Shown here: in pieces, positions 10,892 through 20,380 of the stretch | Position numbering within the stretch: position 1 is the stretch's first letter | Layout of the letters: every line of letters begins with the position of its first letter | Assembly: GCA_016882525.1 (NCBI GenBank) | Contig: VGPU01000004.1 | Location: 1 to 64,000 of the forward strand | DNA: 64,000 nt | DNA from: Cyanobacteria bacterium M_surface_10_m2_119 | GTDB taxonomy: Bacteria; Cyanobacteriota; Cyanobacteriia; PCC-6307; Cyanobiaceae | Direction of reading: 5' to 3' | Notes under the pieces: model-generated | What the model saw: only the letters and a program-made list of their open reading frames with translations | The model's database searches: none | Told to the model about the DNA's origin: nothing | Position numbers and translations under genes: made by a program

Positions 10892-12028
10892 ATGCCTGCC
10901 GCTGCCCCGCCAGCCGTGCTGATCCTCGGTGGCGGACTGATGGGCCTGGCCATTGCCCACCAGCTGGCCCGCCGCGGCCTGGCCGTGACCGTGGTGAGCC
11001 GCCGACGCCGTGAGGCGGCCGGCTTCGTGGCCGCCGGCATGCTGGCCCCCCATGCCGAGGGACTCAGCGGCGACCTGCTGGCCCTGGGCCAGGCCAGCCT
11101 GGAGCGCCTCCCCGACTGGGTGGCCCAGGTGGAAGCCGACAGCGGTCTCACCTGCGGCCTGCGCCCCTGCGGCATCGTCGTGCCCTTCGCGTCGGCTGCC
11201 GAACGGGACCTCTATCCCACCGCCGCCTGGGGGGAGCCGCTGGAGCGGGCAGCCCTGGAACGGGAAGTGCCGGGAATCGGCCCGCGCTGGCAGGCCGGAC
11301 TGCTGTTTGCCCAGGACGGCCAGATCGACAACCGCCGTCGGCTGATGCGGGCCCTGGAGCGGGCCTGTGCCGGCCTCGGGGTGTGCTTCCAGGAAGGGAG
11401 CGAGGTGGAGACGCTGGAGCGCGATGGCAGCGGGGCCTTGGTGGCCGTCCACCTGCGCACGGTGGAAGGGGAGCCGCAGCGGCTGCCGGCCCACCAGGCG
11501 GTGCTGGCCTGCGGCGCCTGGAGCGCCCGCCTGCTGCCGCAGCTGCCCGTGTTTCCGGTGAAGGGGCAGATGCTGTCGCTGCAGGGACCGCGCCAGGCCC
11601 TGCAGCGGGTGATCTTCGGCCCAGGCACCTATCTCGTGCCGCGGGCCGACGGGCTTCTGGTGGTGGGCGCCACGAGCGAGCCGGAAGCCGGTTTCGACCC
11701 CGGCCTCACCCCGGATGGACAGCGCTGGCTGCATGCGGGCATCGCCAGCCTGCTGCCCGAGGCCAGCAACTGGCCTCCGATGGAGCGCTGGTGGGGCTTT
11801 CGCCCCTGCACACCCGACGAAGGCCCCCTGCTGGGGGCCGGTCCGATTCCCGGGTTGTGGCTGGCCACGGGCCACCACCGCAACGGCGTGCTGCTGGCAG
11901 CGATCACCGCCGAGCTGGTGGCCGATGCCCTGGGCACGGGGCGACCAGGGCTGGGCACGCGCTGGCTGGACGCCTTCCGCTGGGATCGGTTCCCGCAGCC
12001 GGAGGCCGCCGCTAGCCCGGCGGGTTGA
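10892..12028 (+). CDS. thiO: Glycine oxidase ThiO / FAD-dependent amino acid oxidase
   Basis: A 378-residue FAD oxidase of the DAO superfamily. It begins with the dinucleotide fold VLILGGGLMGLAIAHQLARR; AAGFVAAGMLAPHAEG is the ThiO-type block near the flavin, and the C-terminus has WWGFRPCTPDEGPLLG and TGHHRNGVLLAAITAELV, typical of glycine oxidases that make the imine for thiamine thiazole. The ATG at 10892 fits the fold best; a GTG at 10868 in the same frame is possible. A second member of this superfamily lies at 57988 in the window. Confidence 0.85.
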   Translation: MPAAAPPAVLILGGGLMGLAIAHQLARRGLAVTVVSRRRREAAGFVAAGMLAPHAEGLSGDLLALGQASLERLPDWVAQVEADSGLTCGLRPCGIVVPFASAAERDLYPTAAWGEPLERAALEREVPGIGPRWQAGLLFAQDGQIDNRRRLMRALERACAGLGVCFQEGSEVETLERDGSGALVAVHLRTVEGEPQRLPAHQAVLACGAWSARLLPQLPVFPVKGQMLSLQGPRQALQRVIFGPGTYLVPRADGLLVVGATSEPEAGFDPGLTPDGQRWLHAGIASLLPEASNWPPMERWWGFRPCTPDEGPLLGAGPIPGLWLATGHHRNGVLLAAITAELVADALGTGRPGLGTRWLDAFRWDRFPQPEAAASPAG

Positions 12029-12036
12029 AGGCGCGC

Positions 12037-13957
12037 TCAGGCGCTGCTGCGACTGTCCTTGGGCAGGCCAAAGACAGGAACCTCCCCCGCCCCTTTCAAG
12101 GGCCAGTCCCCCATGAACTGCAAGGGAAGGGAGGCCTCCACCAGCGCAGCGGTGGCCCTGTCGCAGAGCACGGCGGCCTCCGGGAGCTGGCGGGTGAGGC
12201 TCTCCAGCCGGGCCGCCAGGTTCACCGTTTCACCGATCACGGTGAACTCCATCCGCCGGGGGCTGCCGATCTGGCCTGCCACCACCGTGCCGCTGGCCAA
12301 CCCGATCCCATTGGCCAGGGGCTCCTCGCCGTCGGCCTGCCAACGCGCATTGAGGCGGTGGAGCGCCTCTCCCATCGCCACGGCGGCCCGCACGGCGGCC
12401 ATCGCCTCCTCCTGCTCACCGCGGCTCACGGGGGATCCGAACACCGCCACCACGCAGTCGCCGATGAACTTGTCGATGGTGCCGCCATGGGCGGTGACCA
12501 CCTCGACCATCTCGGCGAGATAGGCATTGAGCTGGGACACCAGGGCAGCCGTCTGTCCCGCCTCCGCGCGCCGCCGGGTGAGCGCGGTGAAGCCCTGGAG
12601 GTCGCAGAACAGAACCGTGACCGGCAGCGACTTGCCGCGCAGGATGGTGTCGGCCTCCTCGGGAGTGGCCAGGATTTCCGACACAACGCTGGGAGCGACA
12701 TAGCGCTCGAAGGTGCGGCGCAGTCGGCGGCGCTCCCGGCCCTCCACGAGATAGGCGTCCACGCCATAGACCAGCGCCAGCGCCGCCAGGGCCGTGGCCG
12801 GCGCCAGCAGGGGCAGCCAGCGATGCCCCCAGCGCAGGGCGCCATAGCCAGCCAGCAGGATCAGGGTCAGCAGCCCGGCGAGCAGCCCCAGCCGCAGCCC
12901 CAGCGGCGTTGCCAGGCGCTGCATCCCCAGGACGGCCAGCAGCACCGGGGCCAGGGCCAGCAAGGCCCGGGACCACAGCCCTCCTGGCCAGGGGGCCAGC
13001 CCATCCCCGGCCAGGGAATTGGCCGTGGCGGTGGCCAGGGTCTCCAGGCCGGAGATCGGGCCAAAGGGCGTCGGCAGGCCCACGCCCCCCTGGTCCACCA
13101 CGGGGCCCACCAGCACCACGGCGCCGGCGATGGAGCCCCGCAGGGGATGGTCCCGCCAGCGGGCGGGGTCGAGCACCTCCCAGGCCGAGAGTCGGGGGAA
13201 CTGGGGTTCTGGTCCATAGACCTTGAGCTCCCGCTGGCGGTCGGGCTGCCGGCTGGGCAGGCCAGCCTGGCGGAGCACCGTGGTGCTCAGGGCCGGGAAC
13301 GGCGGCAGGTCCCTGGAGGGAAGGAGTTCCGCGCCGAAGAATTCCGGATGGCGGATCGCTTCGCCGCGGCCCGGGGGAAGGATGTTCGACAGTCCGAGCC
13401 CGGGGCGGTCGCCGGGGGGGGGCTGGCTGGGCGAGGGTCCCGCTGAAGCGCTCGGGGAGCACCAGAACAAGACCCGTGCCGAACTGGGCATCGTCCGGTT
13501 CCATGAACTCGGCCGCCAGGGCGATGTGGCCGCGGTGGCGGCCCAGAGCTCCCAGCAGGGCGGCGTCATCGGCCGGCCCCCGGGCACTGGCGCCCTCGAA
13601 GACGACATTGAGCGCCACCGCCCGGGCACCGGCCCCGCGCAACCGCTCGACCAGGTCGGCATAGCGGGCCCTGGGCCAGGGCAGGGTGCTGGTGCCCGCC
13701 GCCCAGGCCGGAGGGTTCGGCTCATCGGCGAACCAATGCCCCTGCTGCAGGCTGGCGTCGTCGATGGCCACCACCACCACCCCCGGCGGCACGGGTGCGG
13801 GTCCGCGCAGGCGCAGGAACTCGGCCTCAACGATCCGCTCCCAGCTCCGCCAGACCAGGGGGGGGCGGGCCACCAGCAGGGCCGTGGCGGCCAGGATCAA
13901 GGCCGAACACAGACGGAGCCGGGCGGGACGGCTCAGGGGGCAACGGAGCCAGGGCAC
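12037..13957 (-). pseudogene. CHASE2-adenylate/guanylate cyclase, frameshifted (module 1)
   Basis: Reads as one CHASE2-TM-class III cyclase gene only if the frame is changed near 13414-13422. Upstream of that point the minus-strand frame gives VVVVAIDDASLQQGHWFAD and LALAAEFMEP-type CHASE2 sequence; downstream the other frame gives WEVLDPARW, the membrane helices and an intact cyclase (LFCDLQGFTAL, IDKFIGDCVVAVFG, EFTVIGETVNLAARLE: both metal aspartates, lysine, threonine, asparagine and arginine present). The break coincides with nine consecutive C on the coding strand; eight would restore SGTLAQPAPPGDRPGLGLSN. The GTG at 13957 starts two bases after the natural FecR stop. It is closely related to the cyclase at 20381. 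Confidence 0.85.
13414..13422 (-). repeat. Nine-base homopolymer (C9 on the coding strand) at the cyclase frameshift
   Basis: A run of nine G on the plus strand lies exactly where the two halves of the module 1 cyclase change frame. Removing one base rejoins the halves without any other change. Such tracts slip during replication and are also common sequencing-error sites, so both phase variation and error are possible. Confidence 0.85.
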
Positions 13958-13959
13958 CC

Positions 13960-14711
13960 CTAGAAGGGGAGCAGCGGCAGGGGCACCAGCCCGCGGTTGC
14001 CACCGGTGCGCAGCAGCCCCAGCAGCAGACAGCTCCGGGGACGGACCCGAGCAGCATGGAGGTGAGAGCCTGCACCTTGGGCAAGGGGAAGAAAAAGCCC
14101 TGCAGCAGGTCACTGGCGAAATAGCGCCGGTAATCCGAGGACACGAGACAGCGCCGACTCTCCAGCTGGCCATCGGCCGCGAAACGAAGCACCTCCCGGT
14201 TGGCGGCCAGGGGAACCACCGAGGGCTTGCCGCTTTCGCCCAGGCTCGGTGAGAAGGTCATCATGCCGTCGAGCACGGCCACCTGGGTGGTCTGGTCGTC
14301 GAGCACTTCCACGACGTAATGGGTGCCCCGCACGCTCATCCGGATGCTGCCGACACAGGTGTCCTGCCTGCCCGAGACCAGCATCTGCCCATTCTGCAGA
14401 CGACCACAGTCGGCGCCGAGACGCAGCTGGGAGTTCTTGCTGATACGGGCCTGGGCGCCGTTGCTCAGGGCAAGGCTGCCCCGGCTGTTGCCGGTGGTGA
14501 TCACTTCGGGCCGGAAGGCCAGCTGATTCACCCGGGCCTGTTTGCGATCAATGAACAGCTCATTGCCGTCAAGGATCTCCTGCACGCGGGCATCGGGCCG
14601 GGGCCCCGCCACAGCCGCAAGCGGTGGAAGTGCTCCGCAGGACGCGGCCAGCAGGAGACCAGCCAGACAACCCCGCCGACCACCCCGGCACGTCGTTCAC
14701 GAAGCACGCAT
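13960..14711 (-). pseudogene. FecR-domain protein, decayed (module 1)
   Basis: The FecR core is clear (VQEILDGNELFIDRKQARVN, then SVRGTHYVVEVLDDQTTQVA). The frame is open from GTG 14612, but upstream in the same frame lies a good secretion signal (CLAGLLLAASCGALPPLAAVA) preceded by ATG CGT GCT TCG TGA: the natural start at 14711 is followed by a stop at codon 5 (14697-14699). Near 14038-14042 a one-base slip is also needed: the present frame turns cysteine-rich and runs to 13827, while the neighbouring frame ends LVPLPLLPF at TAG 13960-13962, two bases before the cyclase start. Translation from GTG 14612 (13827-14612) would lack the signal peptide. Confidence 0.65.
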
Positions 14712-14778
14712 CGAAGGAGAAGCGGCCACGACACAGCGGGGCAGACGCCCACTAGGCAAAGTGTCCGGACGGAACTGT

Positions 14779-16644
14779 TCACTGCTCACACTTCTGCAGT
14801 GGGCGGCGCAGGCCGCGCAGTCCGTAGACCGCCATGGGCTCGGCCCAGCCCTTGAGACGGTGCTCCCCCAGGGGATCTGCGTCGAGCTGATCCGCCAGCA
14901 GGGCATGCACATCGGCGCTGATCAACACCGGATAGTCGGGAAACTGGCGGGTGAGCCCCTCCAGCCGACTGGCCAGGTTCACGGCGGCCCCCACCACCGT
15001 GAACTCCAGCCGCTCGCTGGAGCCCAGGTTGCCGGCGATCACATCCCCCAGGTGGATGCCGATGCCCTGACGGAGGGTGGGCTCCCCCCGGGCGAGCAGC
15101 TCGGCGTTGAGCCGCTGCAGCGACGCCTGCATCGCCAGGGCGGCTCGCACCGCCGCCAGGGCTTCCAACGCATCACCGCGACTGCGGGGCACCCCGAACT
15201 CCGCCATCAGGGCGTCGCCGATGAACTTGTCGAGCAAGCCGTTCTCCGCCATCACGGCCGCCGCGATCGCCTCGAAGTAGCGGTTCAGGAGGGCGAACAG
15301 CGCCTGGGGTTCCAACTGGCCGCTGAGCACCGTGAAGCCCACCAGGTCGGCGAACAGCACCACACAGCGGGTGCGGGTTCCCCCGAGCTGGGTCCCGAGG
15401 GGGCCGGGCTCCCGCAGGATGTCGGCCAGCAGGGCGGGCGACACACGCCGGGCCAGCACCTGATGGAGGTAGGCCCGCTCCCGGCTTTCCACCAGCCACT
15501 GCCCACCGGCGCGCGTGCCACCACCCAGCAGGGGAGCGGCGACCAGGGCCGTCACCGGCAGCCACCAGCCCGCCAGCCAGGCCAGGGCCACCCCACCCAG
15601 CCCTCCTGCCGCCAGGGCGAGGGCCGTGGTTGCGGTGCCGGCCGCGGTGCCCGGCCGGGCCAGCCCCGCCAGGGCCACGAGCCCCCAGGCCAGAAGCAGC
15701 CCCGCACTGAAGGCCGGCTGCGGAGTCCGGAAACCGCGCCCCTCGAGCACCGTGGCCAGCGCCGCCGCCTGCAGCTCCACGCTGCTCAGGGGACCGAAGG
15801 GTGAGGGGCGCCGGTCGGCAAGCCGGGAGGGGGTATGCCCCAGCAGCACGATCCGGTTGCGCCAGAAGCCGGGTGGTTGCTGCAGCACCTGCCAGGCCGG
15901 CACCACGGGCACGGTGCCGCTGGGCCCGGGGAAGTCAATGCCCAGGCTGGCTGGCGGCGGCTGGCGACCGGCCGCCACCCAGGCCAGGGCCGGGGGATGG
16001 GGGAGGGGGAAGCCAGCGAGCGCCTGGCTCTGCCAGCGCTGGCCGGGGATGGCCTCAATGACCCCATCCGGGCCCTCCAGCAGGGCATCCAGACCAACCG
16101 CACCCAAGGAATTGACGGGCCGGCGCAGCTGCAACAGCTCGAGTCCGGAGACCGGATCGGGCTCCACGCCATAGCCGGCTGGCAGCACCAGGCGCTGCCG
16201 CCAGGGCTGCAGGCGACTCCGGAAGGCCCGATCGTCGGCGGGGCCAAAGCTGCTGGGGTGGGGATAGAGCAGCGTGAACACCACCCGTTGCGCTCCCTGC
16301 TCCAGCAGGAGAGCCGCCAGCTCCGCCTGCAGGCCCCTGGGCCAGGGCCAGGGAGTCCCCATGCGCCGCCACAGGGCAGAACGCTCGACCTCCTGCTTCG
16401 ACAACCGCTCGCCCAGGGTCAGGGAGGCCTCATCGATCTCCAGGATCACCAGCTCCGGCGGCGGACGGCGCGGGCCGCGCAGGCGAAAGGCCAGAGCCCG
16501 CCAACCGGCATCGAGCCTCTCCATCGCTGGACTGGCCACCAGCGTGGCCAGCAGCACGGCCGGCCAACCCCAACGCAGCAGCGGCGGGCCCCGCCTGCCC
16601 TCCTGCCCCACCAGGGTGCCAGGACTCTGCTGGGGGCTGGTCAT
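14779..16644 (-). CDS. CHASE2-class III nucleotide cyclase (module 2)
   Basis: A 621-residue membrane cyclase. It has an N-terminal helix (about 20-45), an extracytoplasmic CHASE2 sensor (about 50-320, with LVILEIDEASLTLGERL and VFTLLYPHPSSFGPADD), two or three membrane helices (about 325-400) and a cytoplasmic class III cyclase domain (about 430-610). Metal aspartates are in VLFADLVGFTVL and DKFIGDALMAEFG; the lysine in DKFIGD and threonine in LEFTVVG favour ATP; the VNLASRLE asparagine and arginine are present, so it should make cAMP. The start ATG overlaps the stop of the FecR gene upstream (TGATG type), showing tight coupling. It is the most divergent of the three cyclases here. Confidence 0.92.
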   Translation of the reverse strand: MTSPQQSPGTLVGQEGRRGPPLLRWGWPAVLLATLVASPAMERLDAGWRALAFRLRGPRRPPPELVILEIDEASLTLGERLSKQEVERSALWRRMGTPWPWPRGLQAELAALLLEQGAQRVVFTLLYPHPSSFGPADDRAFRSRLQPWRQRLVLPAGYGVEPDPVSGLELLQLRRPVNSLGAVGLDALLEGPDGVIEAIPGQRWQSQALAGFPLPHPPALAWVAAGRQPPPASLGIDFPGPSGTVPVVPAWQVLQQPPGFWRNRIVLLGHTPSRLADRRPSPFGPLSSVELQAAALATVLEGRGFRTPQPAFSAGLLLAWGLVALAGLARPGTAAGTATTALALAAGGLGGVALAWLAGWWLPVTALVAAPLLGGGTRAGGQWLVESRERAYLHQVLARRVSPALLADILREPGPLGTQLGGTRTRCVVLFADLVGFTVLSGQLEPQALFALLNRYFEAIAAAVMAENGLLDKFIGDALMAEFGVPRSRGDALEALAAVRAALAMQASLQRLNAELLARGEPTLRQGIGIHLGDVIAGNLGSSERLEFTVVGAAVNLASRLEGLTRQFPDYPVLISADVHALLADQLDADPLGEHRLKGWAEPMAVYGLRGLRRPLQKCEQ

Positions 16645-17342
16645 CAGCGCTGCAGTCCCAGCTCCCGTTCCAGCACCGGCAGGGTCTCCATCGGTGCGGT
16701 GAAGCCATTGAGCAGGATGCTCTGGGCCCGGCGTGTGCGGAGCTCGGCCTGACCCAGGCGTCGCGGCCCCTGCCAGGCCTGGGGCCCCTGCGAGCCGGCC
16801 GACGCCGCCCAGGTGAGCTGTTCCCCACTCCGCAACACGAAGCGCTCACCGGTCTCGGTGCGCACCTGCACCTCCCCTTCCCAGCTGAACACCTTCACCG
16901 CCGCCGCGCTGACCTCCAGGAACACCGTGGTGCCAACGATCGACGCGGTGCCGACACGGGTCTTGACCCGCAGGGGCGCCCCACCACCGGAGCCGGGATT
17001 CACCCAGGCGATGATCTGGCCCCGCTGCAGATCCAGCCCTGACGAAGCCAATCGGAGCAGGGCATCGCCGCCCAGCCTGAAACGGCGGCCGTCGGCGAGC
17101 TCGACCTGGAGACGGCCGGGCTTCTGGGTGCGCAGGACCGTGTCGGGCAGGAGGTTCTGGCCGATTCGGGCGTCGGTCTCAGTGCGACCGGGAAGACGCA
17201 CAAAGGCCGGACGGGTGGGGACGTCCACGATCCGGGGCAGGCTCCCCTGGCCAGCAGGAGGGGCTGACGGAGCGCAGCCCGCGAGAGCCACGGCCAGCAC
17301 CATGACCCTGAGCGGCCTGAAACGGTGCTGGCGAGACGACAC
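16644..17342 (-). CDS. FecR-domain lipoprotein (module 2)
   Basis: A 232-residue exported protein. The N-terminus is a lipoprotein signal (RVMVLAVALAGCAPS, lipobox LAGC, cysteine about residue 23). The FecR core follows (about 55-170): VLRTQKPGRLQVELADGRRF, ASSGLDLQRGQIIAWVN, VKTRVGTASIVGTTVFLEV and WEGEVQVRTETGERFVLRSG. FecR proteins usually relay signals across the periplasm, but no sigma factor or TonB receptor is here; the only partner is the CHASE2 cyclase that overlaps its stop. That it presents a cue to CHASE2 is inference. Confidence 0.85.
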   Translation of the reverse strand: MSSRQHRFRPLRVMVLAVALAGCAPSAPPAGQGSLPRIVDVPTRPAFVRLPGRTETDARIGQNLLPDTVLRTQKPGRLQVELADGRRFRLGGDALLRLASSGLDLQRGQIIAWVNPGSGGGAPLRVKTRVGTASIVGTTVFLEVSAAAVKVFSWEGEVQVRTETGERFVLRSGEQLTWAASAGSQGPQAWQGPRRLGQAELRTRRAQSILLNGFTAPMETLPVLERELGLQR

Positions 17343-17375
17343 GGGGAAAGCCGAAGCTTTCCCCAGGCTGCTGAC

Positions 17376-17834
17376 TCAGCCCTCGACGCGCCACACCTGA
17401 TCAGCGGGGGTCCAGTCGCTCAGCTCGGAGGGCTGGAACCAGAGGCCGATCTCGAACGCGGCAGTTTCGGGAGCGTCGGAGCCGTGGATCACGTTGCGGC
17501 CGATGTTCACGGCCAGGTCGCCGCGGATGGTGCCGGGTTCAGCCTCGAGGGGCTTGGTGGCGCCGATCAGCTTGCGGGCGCTGGCGATCACGCCGTCGCC
17601 TTCCCACACCATCGCCACCACGGGGCCGGAGGTGATGAACTCCACCAGACCGGCGAAGAAGGGGCGCTCGCGGTGCACGCCGTAGTGGCTCTCGGCCAGC
17701 TCACGGCTGGGGGTGAGCTGCTTGAGGCCCACCAGCTTGAAGCCCTTGCGCTCGAAGCGGCCGAGGATCTCCCCCACCAGGCCGCGCTGCACGCCATCGG
17801 GCTTGATGGCAACAAAAGTGCGTTCAGCAGCCAT
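17376..17834 (-). CDS. ndk: Nucleoside diphosphate kinase
   Basis: Ndk balances nucleoside triphosphates by a ping-pong phosphotransfer. The 152-residue protein has the usual length, starts [19 protein letters not shown], and has the catalytic histidine (about residue 117) in [12 protein letters not shown]. The frame extends upstream to 17987 but the ATG at 17834 is the family start. It shares a divergent region of about 158 bases with speA. Confidence 0.98.
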   Translation of the reverse strand: MAAERTFVAIKPDGVQRGLVGEILGRFERKGFKLVGLKQLTPSRELAESHYGVHRERPFFAGLVEFITSGPVVAMVWEGDGVIASARKLIGATKPLEAEPGTIRGDLAVNIGRNVIHGSDAPETAAFEIGLWFQPSELSDWTPADQVWRVEG

Positions 17835-17992
17835 GGAAACAGAAGGTTCGGATCCGGCCCATCGTCCGCGGCGGGGCTGCCGCTTGGCAAGCACAACTCT
17901 GGCGGTGGTCGTCAGCCCTCTTCCCCAGCCCATGACCGCACCACCCCCCTGATGACGGCAGACTCCAAAATCAGGGCGTATCCGCACCTGCA

Positions 17993-19987
17993 GTGCCTGT
18001 GGTGACCGCTCCTTCCGCCAGCGCAGGCCAACGCCATGACTGGAGCGTCGCCGACAGCGCCGAGCTCTATGGCCTCAACCGCTGGGGGGATCCCTACTTC
18101 GCTGTGAACGCCCGCGGCCACGTGTGCGTGCAGCCCCAGGGGGAACGGGGCGGCAGCCTGGATCTGGTGGACCTGGTGCAGGGGCTGGAGGGCCGCAACC
18201 TGGGCCTGCCGCTGCTGATCCGCTTCGACGACATCCTCGAAGACCGGCTCGAGCGACTGCACGCCGCCTTTGAGCGCGCCATCGCCCAGTACGGCTACGC
18301 CGGCCGCTACCAGGGCGTGTTTCCGGTGAAGTGCAACCAGCAGCGCCATGTGGTGGAGGAGCTGGTGGCCTGCGGCAAGCGCTGGCATTTCGGCCTGGAG
18401 GCCGGCAGCAAAGCCGAGCTGCTGATCGCCCTGTCGCTGATCGACGACCCCGAGGCGCTGCTGATCTGCAACGGCTACAAGGATCAGCGCTACATCGAGA
18501 CGGCGATCCTGGCCCGCCGCCTCGGCCGCCAGCCGGTGGTGGTGATCGAGCAGGCCGACGAAGTGGAGCGAATCATCGCCGCCAGCCGTGAGCTGGGAGC
18601 CGCGCCGTTCATCGGCATTCGCGCCAAGTTGTCGAGCCGCAGCACCGGCCGCTGGGGCAGCTCCGTGGGCGAGAAAGCCAAGTTCGGCCTGTCGATTCCC
18701 GACGTGCTGGCCACGGTGGAGGCCCTGCGCGCCGCCGGGCTGCTGGACGACCTGCGCCTGCTGCACTTCCACGTGGGCAGCCAGATCAACGACATCGCCG
18801 TGCTCAAGGACGCCCTGCAGGAAGCCGGGCAGATCTACGTGGAGCTCACCAAGCTGGGCGCGCCGATGGGCTTTCTCGATGTGGGCGGCGGCCTCGGCAT
18901 CGACTACGACGGCAGCCGCACCGCCAGCGCCGCCTCCACCAATTACTCGCTGCAGAACTACGCCAACGACGTGGTGGCCACGGTGCGCGAGTGCTGCGAG
19001 CCCCATGGGGTGCCGGTGCCCACGCTGGTGAGCGAGAGCGGCCGGGCCCTGGCCAGCCACTTCTCGGTGCTGGTGTTCAACGTGCTGGGCTCAGGCAGTG
19101 TGCTGGGCGGTGGCTGCGCTGCAGGTGGCGGTGCTGCAGGTGGAGCGGCCGACGAGCCGCTGATCGTGCGCAACCTGCGCGAGACCCTGGGCGCCATTAC
19201 CGCCCTGGGCGCCGGCGACCCCGACAGCCTGGCCCGGTTGCAGGAGGCCTGGAACGACGCCATCAAGTTCAAAGACGACGCCCTGGCCGCCTTCCGCCTG
19301 GGCTACCTGAACCTGCCCCAGCGCGCCGCTGCCGAGCAGCTCACCTGGGCCTGCGCCGAGGCGATCGTGGCCCGCCTGCCCCAGGACGGCAGCCCCCAGA
19401 ACGGCCCCGTGCCCGATGAACTCAAGGCCCTGCAGGCCGCCCTGGCCGGCACCTACTACGCCAACCTCTCGGTGTTCCGCTCGGCCCCCGACACCTGGGC
19501 GATCGAGCAGCTGTTCCCGGTGATGCCGATCCACCGGCTCAACGAACGGCCCACCCAGCTCGGCCACTTCGCCGACCTCACCTGCGATTCCGACGGCAAG
19601 CTCGCCCGCTTCGTGGGCAACGGCCAGGTGAAGCCCCTGCTGGAGCTCCATGCCCTGCGCCCCGGCGAGCCGTACCTGATCGGCCTGTTCCTGGGCGGCG
19701 CCTACCAGGAGGTGATGGGCAACCTGCACAACCTGTTCGGCAGCACCAATGCGGTGCACATCCGCCTCACCAGCGGCGGTGGCTACCGGCTCGACCACGT
19801 GGTGCGGGGCAACACCAACGCCGAGGTGCTCGAAGCGATGGAACACGACCCGGAGCTGCTGCTGGAGCGGCTGCGCCTGGCCAGCGAAGCGGCGATCGGC
19901 CGCGGCGACCTGCGGATCAGCGACGCCCGCCGGCTGATGGACCACCTGGAGACCAGCCTGCGGCAGACCACCTACCTGCAGAACTGA
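17993..19987 (+). CDS. speA: Biosynthetic arginine decarboxylase
   Basis: SpeA makes agmatine from arginine with PLP, the first step to polyamines. The 664-residue length, the PLP-lysine block [46 protein letters not shown] and [17 protein letters not shown] identify it. A Gly/Ala-rich insert lies near residues 365-385 (between [12 protein letters not shown] and [10 protein letters not shown]). Either GTG 17993 or GTG 18002 could start it; no ATG is available. The 3' end nearly touches the convergent DUF3307 gene. Confidence 0.96.
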   Translation: MPVVTAPSASAGQRHDWSVADSAELYGLNRWGDPYFAVNARGHVCVQPQGERGGSLDLVDLVQGLEGRNLGLPLLIRFDDILEDRLERLHAAFERAIAQYGYAGRYQGVFPVKCNQQRHVVEELVACGKRWHFGLEAGSKAELLIALSLIDDPEALLICNGYKDQRYIETAILARRLGRQPVVVIEQADEVERIIAASRELGAAPFIGIRAKLSSRSTGRWGSSVGEKAKFGLSIPDVLATVEALRAAGLLDDLRLLHFHVGSQINDIAVLKDALQEAGQIYVELTKLGAPMGFLDVGGGLGIDYDGSRTASAASTNYSLQNYANDVVATVRECCEPHGVPVPTLVSESGRALASHFSVLVFNVLGSGSVLGGGCAAGGGAAGGAADEPLIVRNLRETLGAITALGAGDPDSLARLQEAWNDAIKFKDDALAAFRLGYLNLPQRAAAEQLTWACAEAIVARLPQDGSPQNGPVPDELKALQAALAGTYYANLSVFRSAPDTWAIEQLFPVMPIHRLNERPTQLGHFADLTCDSDGKLARFVGNGQVKPLLELHALRPGEPYLIGLFLGGAYQEVMGNLHNLFGSTNAVHIRLTSGGGYRLDHVVRGNTNAEVLEAMEHDPELLLERLRLASEAAIGRGDLRISDARRLMDHLETSLRQTTYLQN

Positions 19988-19990
19988 GCC

Positions 19991-20341
19991 TCACCACAAG
20001 GGCAGGTCGAGCCAGCTGCAGGCCAGGCCCGTCCACCCCAGCTTGCAGAGCAGATGCAGGGCCTGATCCGGCCCAAGGCGGAACCAGCCGCGGCACTTGA
20101 GGTGATCGATCAGGGCATGCACCAGCCATTCGGCCAGGCCCAGCTGGGGCAGGCCGGTGATCACGGCCACCAGGAACCCATGGATGCCGGCATGGGCGAC
20201 AAGCCACCACGGCCAGGGCAGGGTGTGATCGCGGCCGGCACACTTCTCCACCCCCATGCGATCGCTCTGCAGGCCGAAATCGCCGAGGAAATGCCCCATC
20301 GCCAGGAGAGCGAGCAGGGCGGCGCCCGAGGTGGTCGGCAT
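19991..20341 (-). CDS. DUF3307 membrane protein
   Basis: A 116-residue small membrane protein of the DUF3307 family: LLALLAMGHFLGDFGLQSDRM near the N-terminus, HAGIHGFLVAVITGL, AEWLVHALIDHLKCRGWF with its conserved histidine and aspartate, and a final hydrophobic helix. About three to four membrane segments. The function of the family is unknown. It sits between speA and cyclase module 3. Confidence 0.8.
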   Translation of the reverse strand: MPTTSGAALLALLAMGHFLGDFGLQSDRMGVEKCAGRDHTLPWPWWLVAHAGIHGFLVAVITGLPQLGLAEWLVHALIDHLKCRGWFRLGPDQALHLLCKLGWTGLACSWLDLPLW

Positions 20342-20380
20342 GGCGGCGGGACGAGGGGGCAGCGGGGGAGCTGGGCTTCC

